Notes: a model not told the origin generated them from the letters alone. A stretch of DNA of 64,000 nt from Desulfuromonadales bacterium (GCA_013619105.1 JABXKU010000006.1:1-64000); one strand, 5' to 3'. Positions 1-9,099 are shown, numbered from the stretch's first letter. Numbers and translations are program-made.

Positions 1-1
1 A

Positions 2-157
2 TATAATACAGCTATTGCTAAACGTAAAAAAAGAATCGGTCAACACAACAAATATAATAATAAATTTAACGACCAGTGTATTGGCATTTCAGCATCAACA
101 GCTGATATAGATGAAGTCTGTAGAGACGGCGGTGGTTTCTGTGATGGATTCGAGTGA
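2..157 (+). CDS. C-terminal fragment of an unrecognised protein (cut by window edge)
   Basis: An ORF is open at the left edge and stops at a TGA at 155-157, giving about 51 residues. It is rich in Lys and Asn, with a basic stretch (AKRKKRIG) and a tail containing two Cys and a GGG. I recognise no family. Base composition is AT-rich, unlike the core genes that follow, which suggests acquired DNA. It may not be a real gene; only the sequence to the left would tell. Confidence 0.25.
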   Translation, partial: YNTAIAKRKKRIGQHNKYNNKFNDQCIGISASTADIDEVCRDGGGFCDGFE

Positions 158-425
158 TATCTACGCGGCATGGCGGTAGAGGTTCAGCGTTTTGGAATGA
201 TGCTGCACAAATGGCCAAAATGAAAGCGATCATGAAATTGTGAGGGGTTATTCTCTCCGCACATTGAGTCTAGCTAGCCAAGCGCTCAAGCAGACTGGTT
301 GAAACTGTGGTGGTTCGCCTAAAGATTTCTACCAACTTGAAAAGAAACAGCGCCGCCCGCTTAACTTAGTCGTAAGGTTTTTTAAATTTGTAGATAGCAA
401 TTAACTTATTACAGGGTGGCGAAAT
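158..425. other. AT-rich gap with no convincing gene
   Basis: Only short ORFs are visible, the best being 28 codons from a GTG at 154 to a TGA at 238 on the plus strand. No promoter stands out. The composition matches the flanking ytoQ-like gene rather than tex, so the stretch belongs to the accessory-looking left edge. Confidence 0.3.
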
Positions 426-869
426 ATGAAGTTGAATGTATACCTTTCTGGTGAAATCCATACAGACTGGAGACAAAAAATAATAGATGGTTGCGAAGAA
501 AATAATCTTTCTATTTCCTTTTCATCAGCAGTCACCGACCATGAATTGAGTGATGCTGCAGGCGATTTATTAGGTAACGAAGAAACAGGTTTCTGGCGTG
601 ACCACAAATCAGCCAAAGTGAATGCTATAAGAACGAAAACGTTAATTGAAAATTGCGATGTAGCCATTGTTCGTTTTGGTGAGAAATTTAAACAATGGAA
701 TGCTGCCTTCGACGCAGGTTATTGTGCGGCTTTGGGTAAGCCTTACATTACGCTTCACAACGAAGATCTCATACATCCTCTTAAAGAGGTAGACGCGGCA
801 GCGCTCGCATGGGCAACGTCCCCTGAGCAGGTAGTCGATATTTTAAAATATGTTATCAGCAAGCACTAA
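426..869 (+). CDS. ytoQ: YtoQ family protein
   Basis: The 147-residue product matches the small YtoQ family (B. subtilis YtoQ is about the same length), a group related to nucleoside 2-deoxyribosyltransferases. Seen here are the N-terminal MKLNVYLSGEIHTDW, a central GNEETGFWRDH segment, and a C-terminal stretch with NAAFDAGYCAALGKP followed by TLHNEDLIHPLKEVD, all typical of the family. The substrate is not established. The gene stands alone between AT-rich spacer and a terminator, and its AT-rich codon use differs from tex downstream. The ATG follows a weak ribosome site (GGTGGCGAAAT). The family call is fairly firm; the function is open. Confidence 0.75.
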   Translation: MKLNVYLSGEIHTDWRQKIIDGCEENNLSISFSSAVTDHELSDAAGDLLGNEETGFWRDHKSAKVNAIRTKTLIENCDVAIVRFGEKFKQWNAAFDAGYCAALGKPYITLHNEDLIHPLKEVDAAALAWATSPEQVVDILKYVISKH

Positions 870-892
870 AAGCCAACCAATAGCTCAAGCGG

Positions 893-930
893 ATGTAAAA
901 AACCTCTGCTAAGCACAAGTGGAGGTTCAC
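893..930 (-). terminator. weak hairpin with minus-strand T run
   Basis: AACCTC at 901-906 pairs with GAGGTT at 922-927, and a run of A lies on its left side, so the T tract would be on the minus strand. The loop is about 15 nt, so this is only a weak backup terminator for tex read-through. Confidence 0.25.
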
Positions 931-1021
931 AGGGAACTGAGGCTTAGAAACATAGACAAAGGCATTTCGTCTCGGCAGCTCAATCTGACTATCTGCACAA
1001 ACTTTGTTGACGAGCCTATAA

Positions 1022-1058
1022 AAAAAGACCTCCAGGTAACAGGGAGGTCTTTTTTTAT
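1022..1058. terminator. bidirectional intrinsic terminator between ytoQ-like gene and tex
   Basis: AAAAAGACCTCC pairs with GGAGGTCTTTTTTT around an 8-9 nt loop. The A and T runs on both sides let it act on the plus strand (after the ytoQ-like gene) and on the minus strand (after tex), as expected for a convergent pair. Confidence 0.85.
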
Positions 1059-1168
1059 AGGACTATTTTCAGCCATGTGGTGCTGCTGGGTATCGCCCCG
1101 GTGAGGAAACGGCTCAGGGGCTTGCCAGGGCCCTCAATGATGCGCCTTCTGATCCCCTTTAGCTATCC

Positions 1169-3463
1169 TCAGCTTTTCTTCCCCTTCTTAATTCGAAAGC
1201 CGGATTTCTCCAGCGCCGCCGCCAGGTCGGTCACCGGTTTGGCGACATTCTTCTCCGGGCGCGGTTTATGACTCCGCTCCTTCGGCTCAGGCCCCTTTTC
1301 CAACTTGCCGCTACGCATAGTCAAGCCAATCCTCTTGCGTTGCAGGTCGATGGACACCACCCGCACCTGCACCTGCTGACCCACCTTGACCACCTGATTG
1401 GGGTCTTTGACAAAGCGGTCAGCGAGCTGGCTGACATGCACCAGGCCATCTTGATGCACGCCGATATCGACAAAGGCCCCGAAGGCAGCGACATTGGTGA
1501 CGACGCCGTTGAGAGTCATCCCCTCCTGCAGGTCTTTCATCTCTGTGACATCTTCACGAAAGCTGGTGGTGACAAAACTTTCGCGGGGGTCGCGGCCTGG
1601 TTTCTGCAATTCGGCGATAATATCCCGCAGGGTCGGCAGGCCGATATCCTCTCCGACATACTGCTCCAACTTGATCTTGTCGAGGAGCGCCGGTTGGGTG
1701 ATCAGTGCCGGCAGGGCCACGCCGAGATCTTTGGCCATCTGCTTTACTAAAGGGTAGCGCTCGGGATGGACCGCGGTATTGTCCAGGGGCTGCTCGGCCT
1801 GGCGGATGCGTAAAAAGCCGGCGGCCTGCTCATAGGCCTTTTTGCCGAAGCGGGCCACCTTGAGCAGTTGCTTGCGTTGGACAAAGGCCCCCTCGCTGTC
1901 GCGATGGCGAACAATGCCTTTGGCTAGCGATTCGCCGATGCCCGAGACAAAGCTGAGCAGAGCCCAGCTGGCAGTGTTGAGATCGACGCCGACAAAGTTG
2001 ACGCAGGACTCGACCACCTCGTCGAGGGACTTTTTCAAGGCGGTTTGGCTGACGTCGTGTTGATATTGGCCGACGCCGATACTCTTGGGATCGACCTTGA
2101 CCAGTTCGGCCAGGGGGTCCTGCAATCGGCGGGCGATGGAGATGGCGCCGCGCACGGTCAGGTCCAGGTCGGGGAACTCTTCACGGGCGATATCCGAGGC
2201 CGAATAGATGCTGGCCCCGGCTTCGCTGACCATGACGACTTGCGTCTTGAGGGCTGCGTCTTTTAAGGCCTGACGGACGAACTGGTCCATCTCTCGGCCG
2301 GCAGTGCCGTTGCCGATGGCGACCATTTCGATATTGTGGGCTTTGATCAGGCGCAGCAGTTCCTGGCGGGCGCTCTCAACTTTGGCGCCGCCACCGGCAT
2401 GGGGATAAATGGTGACATGCTCAAGAAACTGGCCGGTGGCATCAACGGCTGCCAGCTTGGAGCCGGTGCGCAGACCGGGGTCGACGCCAAGCACTCGGTG
2501 GCTGCCGGCGGGCGCAGCCAGGAGTAGGTTGCGCAGGTTTTCGGCGAAGACTCGAATCGCTTCATCATCGGCAGCGGTTTTTGCCTGCAGGCGTAATTCT
2601 ACCTCGATGGAAGGGGCCAGCAGACGGTTGTAGGTATCGGCGACCACCTCTCGCAGCAGTTCGGCGAAGCGGTTTTCGGCCGGAAGGAACAGAGTCGACA
2701 GACGGCCGAGGATATCCTCCTCTGGTGCCTCGATGCGCAGGCGTAGGATATCTTCTTTTTCGCCTCGGCGCATGGCCAGCATGCGGTGGGAGGGAACCTG
2801 GCGAATTGGCTCGCTGAAATCATAGTACATCTCAAACTTGCTAACGGTATCTGCCTTGCCCCGGGCTACCTGAGAACAGAACAGGCCCTGCTTCCAGGTC
2901 AGCTCACGGACCAGCGCCCGAGCTTCGGCCTGATCGGCGAAACCCTCGGCGAGGATATGGCCAGCTCCGGTTAGGGCATCGGCGGCTGTGTTAACCTCCA
3001 GTTCTGGGTTAACAAAAGCTTCTGCCAGTTGCTCTGCTGAAGGACCGCTGCTGCCTGCCGCTAATAGCTGCTCTGCCAGCGGTTCAAGGCCCCGTTCCCG
3101 GGCAATGGATGCCTTGGTGCGTCGTTTTGGCTTGAAGGGCAGGTAGAGGTCTTCCAGTTCGGTTTTTTGCCGGGTGGACTCGATCTTTCCGCGTAACTCG
3201 GCGGTCAGTTTGCCCTGCTCGTCGATGGATTTAAGAATCGTATCGCGGCGCTTGTTCAGCTCGGTATGGTATTCGAGACGTTCCTGCAGCAGACGAATCT
3301 GCACCTCATCCAGTTCCCCGGTAACCTCCTTGCGATAACGGGCAATAAAGGGAACTGTTGCCCCCTCTTGCAGCAGGGTCACGGTCTGTTCGACCTGCTT
3401 TTTTTGCAGCCCGGTGTCATCGATCAGGATCTGGATAGTCGCAGCTTTTTCGTTGTCAGTCAT
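1169..3463 (-). CDS. tex: Tex family RNA-binding S1 protein
   Basis: This 764-residue cytoplasmic protein has the Tex layout: a helical N-terminal region with FIARYRKEVTGELDEVQIR, a YqgF-like RNase-H fold near residues 325-450 (VLGVDPGLRTGSKLAAV), helix-hairpin-helix motifs near 490-560 (FVSGIGESLAKGIV), and an S1 domain near 645-715 (GMTLNGVVTNVAAFGAFVDIGVHQDGL, split here only for description). The tail is basic (KPRPEK, KKGKKS). Tex proteins bind nucleic acid and affect transcription and gene expression; the exact role here is inferred from the family. The length is normal. The ATG has a weak Shine-Dalgarno (GGACCTGC). It appears monocistronic and converges on the ytoQ-like gene. Confidence 0.95.
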   Translation of the reverse strand: MTDNEKAATIQILIDDTGLQKKQVEQTVTLLQEGATVPFIARYRKEVTGELDEVQIRLLQERLEYHTELNKRRDTILKSIDEQGKLTAELRGKIESTRQKTELEDLYLPFKPKRRTKASIARERGLEPLAEQLLAAGSSGPSAEQLAEAFVNPELEVNTAADALTGAGHILAEGFADQAEARALVRELTWKQGLFCSQVARGKADTVSKFEMYYDFSEPIRQVPSHRMLAMRRGEKEDILRLRIEAPEEDILGRLSTLFLPAENRFAELLREVVADTYNRLLAPSIEVELRLQAKTAADDEAIRVFAENLRNLLLAAPAGSHRVLGVDPGLRTGSKLAAVDATGQFLEHVTIYPHAGGGAKVESARQELLRLIKAHNIEMVAIGNGTAGREMDQFVRQALKDAALKTQVVMVSEAGASIYSASDIAREEFPDLDLTVRGAISIARRLQDPLAELVKVDPKSIGVGQYQHDVSQTALKKSLDEVVESCVNFVGVDLNTASWALLSFVSGIGESLAKGIVRHRDSEGAFVQRKQLLKVARFGKKAYEQAAGFLRIRQAEQPLDNTAVHPERYPLVKQMAKDLGVALPALITQPALLDKIKLEQYVGEDIGLPTLRDIIAELQKPGRDPRESFVTTSFREDVTEMKDLQEGMTLNGVVTNVAAFGAFVDIGVHQDGLVHVSQLADRFVKDPNQVVKVGQQVQVRVVSIDLQRKRIGLTMRSGKLEKGPEPKERSHKPRPEKNVAKPVTDLAAALEKSGFRIKKGKKS

Positions 3464-3482
3464 TGCAGGTCCGTTCTTATTT

Positions 3483-3632
3483 GATGGCGTCGCAAAAAGT
3501 CCGCCCTACGGCGTTACGGCCTTTTTTCAGGACCTCGACATACTAGATGTATGCCTTCGTCCCTGAAAAACACCAGGCCTTGTAGGACGAAATTTTTGTT
3601 TAGCCATCTTATGAGTTTTGCGAATACATCTT
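3483..3632. repeat. interspersed imperfect palindrome, repeat family A (fullest copy)
   Basis: The gap between tex and the ABC-F gene is an imperfect inverted repeat. The left arm begins GTCGCAAAAAGTCCGCCCTAC and the right arm ends with GTAGGACGAAATTTTTG, with a small central stem (CATAC-TAGAT-GTATG). Related copies or fragments occur near 14069, 36283, 51604 and 52731. It has no ORF and looks like a non-mobile, MITE-like intergenic element. Confidence 0.65.
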
Positions 3633-3652
3633 ATTTGAGAGCGCCTTGTTTA

Positions 3653-5302
3653 TTATACTGCCGGCGTCTGGTCCGCTAGCGTTTCCCTGCCCGATTTGTG
3701 CAGATAATAGTCGTAATCCCCGTCATAGCTCAACATCTGGCCGTGATCGACCTCAAAGACCCGATTGACCAGGCAGCGGAGGAAGTGACGGTCATGACTG
3801 ACCAGTACCACGGTGCCCGCAAAGCCTTTCAGGGCCTCAAGCAGAATCTCGCGGGAGACTATATCCAGGTGGTTAGTCGGTTCGTCGAGGACCAAAAAAT
3901 TGATCGGGCGGGCCAAAAGAGAGGCTAGAACCACGCGACTCTTTTCACCACCGGAGAGGATCGAGATGCGCTTGTCTACATCGTCCCCCTGGAACAGGAA
4001 GGCGGCGCAGAGGTTGCGTATTGCCCCGACACTGGCCATGGGCAGCACTTCGCTGACCGTCTCGTACACGGTCTTGGCGGGATCGAGAATGTCCATGGAA
4101 TGCTGGCTGAAATAGCCCAGATGTAGGTTGGCGCCGATGGTAGCGGTGCCGGAGCTGGGCTCGGTCTGGCTGGCAAGGACCTTGAGAAAGGTCGACTTGC
4201 CGGCGCCGTTGACCCCGGTCACAGCAATCTTCTCGCCGCGACGGATAAGCCCTGACACGCCGCTAAACACTGGATGCTCACCGCCCTCGGGTAGGGGCCA
4301 AGACTTGGCCAGGTCCCGCATGGCGACTACATCGTCGCCGCTGCGGGGCGGTTGGGCAAATTCGAAGCTGATGGTTTTCTGCTCTGGCGGCAGTTGGATA
4401 CGTTCGATTTTTTCCAGCTTTTTCACCCGCGACTGGACCTGGGCCGCATGGGAAGCGCGGGCGGCGAAACGGGCGATAAATTCCTCTTCTTTGGCCAGCA
4501 TCTCTTGCTGACGCCGGTGGCTGGCGATGAGCTGCTCGCGGCGGATTTCCCGTTCCCGCAGGTAAAAGTCGTAATTGCCGCCATAGGTGGTCACGGTCTG
4601 ATTACCGACCTCGATGACCCGTGACACCAAACGGTTCATAAAGTCCCGGTCATGGCTGGTCATTAGCACCGCACCCTTATAGGTTTCGGATAACCAGCTT
4701 TCCAGCCAGATGATCGACTCGACATCCAGGTGGTTGGTCGGTTCATCGAGGAGCAGCACGTCGGGATTTAGGGTCAGGATTCTGGCCAGGGCGATGCGCA
4801 TTTTCCAACCGCCACTGAAGGATTCCGCCGCTCGGTCGTAGGCCTCTGGGCCGATGCCGAGACCGGTAAGAACCGCCTGGGCGCGACTCTCCAGATCGTA
4901 GCCGTCGCGATGCTCGAATTCTTCCTGAGCTTCGCCGTAGCGTTCCAGCAGCGTCACCAGGGCCTCGTCGGACATCGGTTCGCACATGGCCGCTTCCATC
5001 TCACTGATTTGACGACCCAATTCCATGGTGCGAGCCGAGGCGGCCATCACCTCTGCTAATGCCGAACGACCGGCCATCTCACCCACATCCTGGGAGAAAT
5101 AACCGATGACAGTTTTCTTGCTGCAGCTAATTTCACCACTGTCGATGGATTCCTCGCCGGTGATCAGGCGAAAGACCGAGGTCTTGCCGGCTCCGTTGGG
5201 ACCGACGAGTCCAGTACGGGTGCCTGCGGGGATCTGAAAACTGGCCCCCACAAAAAGGATCTGCGATCCGTATTGTTTTGAAATATTGGTCAGGTGAATC
5301 AT
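3653..5302 (-). CDS. ABC-F family ATP-binding protein (duplicated ATPase)
   Basis: This 549-residue soluble protein has two ABC domains and no membrane segments. Domain 1 has Walker A GPNGAGKTS, signature FSGGWKMR and Walker B VLLLDEPTNHLD. Domain 2 has GVNGAGKST, LSGGEKSR and FLVLDEPTNHLD. A charged linker between them (about residues 240-300) resembles the ABC-F linker. ABC-F proteins act on ribosomes, in translation quality control or antibiotic protection. Which subgroup (Uup, YheS or EttA type) applies cannot be settled by eye. The ATG follows GAGAGG. The gene is alone between repeat A and a long spacer, so it is probably transcribed on its own. Confidence 0.9.
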   Translation of the reverse strand: MIHLTNISKQYGSQILFVGASFQIPAGTRTGLVGPNGAGKTSVFRLITGEESIDSGEISCSKKTVIGYFSQDVGEMAGRSALAEVMAASARTMELGRQISEMEAAMCEPMSDEALVTLLERYGEAQEEFEHRDGYDLESRAQAVLTGLGIGPEAYDRAAESFSGGWKMRIALARILTLNPDVLLLDEPTNHLDVESIIWLESWLSETYKGAVLMTSHDRDFMNRLVSRVIEVGNQTVTTYGGNYDFYLREREIRREQLIASHRRQQEMLAKEEEFIARFAARASHAAQVQSRVKKLEKIERIQLPPEQKTISFEFAQPPRSGDDVVAMRDLAKSWPLPEGGEHPVFSGVSGLIRRGEKIAVTGVNGAGKSTFLKVLASQTEPSSGTATIGANLHLGYFSQHSMDILDPAKTVYETVSEVLPMASVGAIRNLCAAFLFQGDDVDKRISILSGGEKSRVVLASLLARPINFLVLDEPTNHLDIVSREILLEALKGFAGTVVLVSHDRHFLRCLVNRVFEVDHGQMLSYDGDYDYYLHKSGRETLADQTPAV

Positions 5303-5696
5303 GGCGCCTCTCTGAAAAAAATGATGCGCATTGGTACCATAGGCTAGGGTATGGCGGCAAGGTTGTATGTTCTGACTGATAAGCTAGGGGGGATGTGACA
5401 GGCCACACTTTTATGCCCCACATCTGAGGCATGCCCAATTTACGTGCCCCACATCTGCGCTTCTGTCAGAGCCGCTGGTTTATCTCTAAAGAACCTGTCT
5501 GTCGCTAAAGAACAGCCTTCCGCTCATAAAACTGAACCTGCCGGCACAACCGCCCCTGTAGCCTATCCGTACATTATCTAAGGCATGGTTATTGCTATAT
5601 AAGTTGGCCAAAGGTATAGGTGCCGGGTAGAAAAGGCAGGTTTCGTTGATTCGGTGATGATTAGTAAACAGGATTCATCAAATAGGTTTTTGTATT
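5303..5696. other. 394-bp spacer with short direct repeats
   Basis: No gene is seen. TGCCCCACATCTG occurs at 5414-5426 and 5445-5457 (31-bp spacing), next to the palindromic TGTG-ACAGGC-CACA. CTAAAGAAC is also repeated near 5485-5515. These could be remnants of a mobile-element end or operator-like repeats. The right half must hold the promoter of the GGDEF gene, but I see no clear -35/-10 pair. Confidence 0.35.
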
Positions 5697-7442
5697 ATGC
5701 CCTTTAGCAAGTATGACCGTTTTTTTGTCTGCTTTAGTCTGTTTCTAAGTTGTCTCGCCTTTTGTCTTTTTCCCTTGTCGGCGGAAGCGGCGCGGAAGCA
5801 GAAGATCTTGGTTCTGCATTCCTACCATCAGGGGTATGAGTGGACAGACAACATAAGCTCGGGGATTCAAGCGATCTTTGAACCCCTCGATAAAGACTAC
5901 GAGATGTATTACGAATATCTCGATACCAAAAGAAATACCGGGGCCTATTACGAGCAACATTTAGAAGAGCTCTTCATCGCAAAAATGAAAACGGTGGAGT
6001 TCGCGGCAGTGATCGTCGCTGACAACAATGGCCTCGCCTTTATAAAAAAGTCTTACCGGTTTCTCAAAGGCCATCCGCCGCTTATCTTTTGTGGCATCAA
6101 TTATTTCCAGCCTGATATGATCGATACGCTTCCAGCCGTTACGGGCGTTACCGAGGAAGCGGATATCGCGGCGAATTTCGGCCTGATGCTGCGGCTGCAT
6201 CCCGAGCGCAAACGCATTGTGGTTATCCTGGACCGGACGGCAACCGGGGATGCCGTGGCGAAACTCCTAGCGGAGGCTACCGAAGTGTATCGCGACCGGG
6301 TCCTTATCGAAACGTTTCGGGATTTTACTCTGGATGAAGCGGTGGCTTTCGTAGGCGAACTGGGTGCCGAGGACATGATCTGCCTCCTCACTTTTAATCG
6401 CGACCGGGACAATAATTTTATTTCTTATTCCGCGGCGGTAAGCCTAATTCGGGAGGCCGCTGACGTTCCGATTTACGGTGTTTGGGATTTCTACCTGGGG
6501 AAGGGTATCGTGGGAGGCATGATCACCTCGGGTTTTGAACAGGGGAAAGTTGCCGCGCAACTGGCGCTGCGAATTCTGCGGGGCGAAAGCCCCCAGAACC
6601 TGCCCATCATCACCGGCTCCGTCAATCGCATCATGCTCGATTTCAAGCAATTGCAGGCCTTTGACATCGATTCTCGCCGGCTGCCGGACGGTGCTCTCAT
6701 TATCAATCAGCCGCCCGGATTTTATCAGAAATACCAGCGGGTTTTTCTCGGCGCGAGCCTGGCTATCGTTCTGCTGCTCGGGTTTAGCTGGATACGATTG
6801 CTGGCGCAAAAACGCGAGAAGGCCAGGCTGGTGAAGATGAACGTTGCTCTGGACAACCTCGTGGAAGAAAAGACCGCCCGGTTGCAGGACGCCAACAAGG
6901 CTTTGCAAAAAATTGCCACAACGGATGATCTTACCGGGATTCATAATCGGGGCTATCTGTTGAAGCAGCTTGCCCAGGAAATTGAAGCCGTCGAAGGGCA
7001 AGGCAGCGAGCTTTCGATTATTTTGGTCGACCTTGATCGTTTCAAATTGGTAAACGATACCTTCGGCCATAATTTCGGCGACCAGGTATTAAAACGGGTC
7101 AGCGCCGCTTTTGGTACCGCCCTGCGGGACAAAGATCTGGTCGGCCGTTACGGAGGGGAGGAGTTTCTGCTGATCCTGCCTGATACGGATCTTGGCAAAA
7201 GCACTATAATTGCCGAGCGCGTTCGGCAAAGCATAGCTTCCTACTGCTGGGAAAAGGATGGTTTCCAGACCACCATAAGCGGCGGAGTGGTCCAATACGT
7301 CGGTGAATCCGTTGAAAATCTGCTGAAAAGAGCTGACGAATTGCTGTATCAGGCCAAGGCCTTGGGGCGCAATCGTATGGAAAACCGTCCGATCGACCCC
7401 TGTCTCACCTCTCCGAGATCCGGTCGATCTGCCAGCGTCTGA
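5697..7442 (+). CDS. diguanylate cyclase with periplasmic ABC-substrate-binding-like sensor
   Basis: The 581-residue protein starts with a signal or anchor segment (about 8-30). A periplasmic region of about 300 residues follows, resembling the ABC_sub_bind fold (KILVLHSYHQGYEWT; GVTEEADIAANFGLMLRLHP). One membrane helix lies near 347-367 (FLGASLAIVLLLGFSWI), then a short coiled coil (about 375-405) and a GGDEF domain (about 410-565). The active loop reads GRYGGEEF, and an RDKD inhibitory I-site sits five residues before it, so the enzyme should make cyclic di-GMP and be product-inhibited. The ligand is unknown. It stands alone with a weak ribosome site. The family call is firm; the sensed signal is open. 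Confidence 0.9.
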   Translation: MPFSKYDRFFVCFSLFLSCLAFCLFPLSAEAARKQKILVLHSYHQGYEWTDNISSGIQAIFEPLDKDYEMYYEYLDTKRNTGAYYEQHLEELFIAKMKTVEFAAVIVADNNGLAFIKKSYRFLKGHPPLIFCGINYFQPDMIDTLPAVTGVTEEADIAANFGLMLRLHPERKRIVVILDRTATGDAVAKLLAEATEVYRDRVLIETFRDFTLDEAVAFVGELGAEDMICLLTFNRDRDNNFISYSAAVSLIREAADVPIYGVWDFYLGKGIVGGMITSGFEQGKVAAQLALRILRGESPQNLPIITGSVNRIMLDFKQLQAFDIDSRRLPDGALIINQPPGFYQKYQRVFLGASLAIVLLLGFSWIRLLAQKREKARLVKMNVALDNLVEEKTARLQDANKALQKIATTDDLTGIHNRGYLLKQLAQEIEAVEGQGSELSIILVDLDRFKLVNDTFGHNFGDQVLKRVSAAFGTALRDKDLVGRYGGEEFLLILPDTDLGKSTIIAERVRQSIASYCWEKDGFQTTISGGVVQYVGESVENLLKRADELLYQAKALGRNRMENRPIDPCLTSPRSGRSASV

Positions 7443-7490
7443 TCTTCCTACTCCTTTGCAAAACTCTTTTTGTCCCAATTCCCATTCGGA

Positions 7491-7631
7491 TTACCCGCTC
7501 CCTTCCCGCATCTTTGTCAATTGTTCCCGGTAAACTTCGTAATGAGCCGCCGAGTAGACCTCCAGGGTGACCCGGTCAACGACGCACAAGAAACTATATG
7601 GGCCAAACAGCCGAATTTTCAGCTGGCTCAT
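7491..7631 (-). CDS. possible 46-aa ORF, unrecognised
   Basis: An ATG at 7631 opens a 46-codon frame to a TAA at 7491 (starts MSQLKIRLFGPY, ends TKMREGSG) in the 358-bp spacer between the GGDEF and DUF2157 genes. Coding-like residue composition is the only support. There is no good Shine-Dalgarno and no family match, so it may be a remnant of a larger gene. Apart from this and the DUF2157 ribosome site at the right end, the spacer shows nothing. Confidence 0.2.
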   Translation of the reverse strand: MSQLKIRLFGPYSFLCVVDRVTLEVYSAAHYEVYREQLTKMREGSG

Positions 7632-7800
7632 GGATAGTCCTATAGACTCCTACGTCAATTCGTTATCATCCGCCATGTGTGTTCCTGATTGGGGAAAACT
7701 TATATTTAGCGCTTGACTCAAAGGCCCCATAATGAAAAATTCGATGCATCGATAAATACAGCGTCTCCTCTGTGTGAAATGTTTCTGAGAAAGGACCATC

Positions 7801-9099
7801 ATGAGCAAGAAGGATTGTATCGCTTGGCTTTACCGCGAACTGCCTGAACTGGTTCGTAGCCGGGTACTTGATGAAGCGGCTGCGGATCAGCTGCGCAACC
7901 ACTACGGCCCGGCGCCAGAGCAGCGACGCCGTTCCCTCGGTCTGGTGATCTGCGCTGCTTTGGGGGCGTTGCTGGTCGGCCTCGGCGTCATTTTGTTGCT
8001 GGCCCATAACTGGACGGATCTTTCCCGGCCGCAGCGCACCCTGCTGTCTTTTGCGCCGTTGCTTCTTGGTCAGGCGTTGGCCGGCTGGGTCTGGTTTAAG
8101 CGTCGCTCCTCACTGGCCTGGTGCGAGGGAACGGCCACTTTTCTGTTATTGGCTGTCGGTGCGTCCATTGCTCTGGTTGGTCAGACCTATCATATCTCTG
8201 GAGATCTACCCCGCTTCGTACTGGTCTGGATGTTGCTCGGTCTGCCGCTGATCTACCTCTTCGGTGCTGCTCTGCCGGCGCTGCTTTACTGGCCCGGTGT
8301 GACTTGGTGGTGCGCCATAGGTGCCCACGACAATCTGCCGGTGATGTTCTATTGGCTGCTTGCCGCGTTGCCTTTGCCCTTTTGGTGGGGCTTGGTGAAG
8401 AAAGGGCGGCGTAAGTTGGCTGCAGGTTGGTTAAGCTGGGTGCTGGCTCTTTGTTTGCCTGTGGCTCTTGGCTGTAGCAGTCACGCCGCGTTGGAGCACC
8501 TGTGGGCGCCCCTGTACCTGAGTCTGTTCGCGGTCTTCTTTTTGCTGGCTGGACAGTGGTCCCTTCCTTCGGTGGTCAGCCGTCCTTTTCGCCTGATTGG
8601 TAGCTGGGGTACGGTCGGTCTGATGTTGTTACTGACTCTCAAGGATGTCTGGCGGGAACTCCCACGACATTATTTGTTTGAAGCCGGACGCAGCGCCTGG
8701 CCCGAATATCTGCTGCTGGCGGTGCTGTTGCTGGCTGCTCTTGGTTTGCTGGTGCGCAGCTTGGTCAGCAGACGTTGGCTGGACAGTCTGTTTGGACTGG
8801 CGGCACCGCTGGTGATCTTGCAACTGCTCGCCGGGCCGCAGTTGCTGCCTTCCGATTTGAGTTTGATCATCGGCAATATTTATCTGCTGCTGCTCGGCGG
8901 CGCGGTGTTGAGAGCCGGACTGCACACAGGGGCGCTGCCGCGTATCAATGTTGGCCTCGGTATTATCAGTGCTCTGATCGCGGTGCGTTTCTTTGACAGT
9001 CAGCTGTCCTTCACCGTACGCGGCCTGCTGTTCATTATCATCGGTTGCGCGTTTTTGGTGGTCAATTTGCTGGTTAAACGACAGGAGGTGCGTGCATGA
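7801..9099 (+). CDS. DUF2157 domain membrane protein
   Basis: The 432-residue protein has a soluble N-terminal helical region of about 60 residues (a DUF2157-type start with WLYRELPELVRSRVLDEA) followed by about 12 hydrophobic helices. LLVGLGVILLLAHNW and the VGQTYHISGDL segment in the third helix pair are typical of DUF2157 proteins. Function is unknown. A good AAAGGA ribosome site precedes the ATG. Its TGA overlaps the ATG of the next gene (ATGA), and that partner is a GDYXXLXY protein, the usual neighbour of this family, so the two probably form a membrane complex. Confidence 0.85.
   Translation: MSKKDCIAWLYRELPELVRSRVLDEAAADQLRNHYGPAPEQRRRSLGLVICAALGALLVGLGVILLLAHNWTDLSRPQRTLLSFAPLLLGQALAGWVWFKRRSSLAWCEGTATFLLLAVGASIALVGQTYHISGDLPRFVLVWMLLGLPLIYLFGAALPALLYWPGVTWWCAIGAHDNLPVMFYWLLAALPLPFWWGLVKKGRRKLAAGWLSWVLALCLPVALGCSSHAALEHLWAPLYLSLFAVFFLLAGQWSLPSVVSRPFRLIGSWGTVGLMLLLTLKDVWRELPRHYLFEAGRSAWPEYLLLAVLLLAALGLLVRSLVSRRWLDSLFGLAAPLVILQLLAGPQLLPSDLSLIIGNIYLLLLGGAVLRAGLHTGALPRINVGLGIISALIAVRFFDSQLSFTVRGLLFIIIGCAFLVVNLLVKRQEVRA

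Noticed and set aside
300-420. Possible integron attC site (CGCTTAACTTAGTCGTAAGG resembles one arm)
   Set aside because: The matching GCCTAAC/GTTAGGC partner arm and the imperfect palindrome between them are missing, and no integrase is in the window.
1268-1750. Long plus-strand ORFs opposite tex (and similar ones opposite dapB, dapA, hslU, alaS)
   Set aside because: They are shadows of high-GC genes on the minus strand, with no ribosome sites or recognisable domains.
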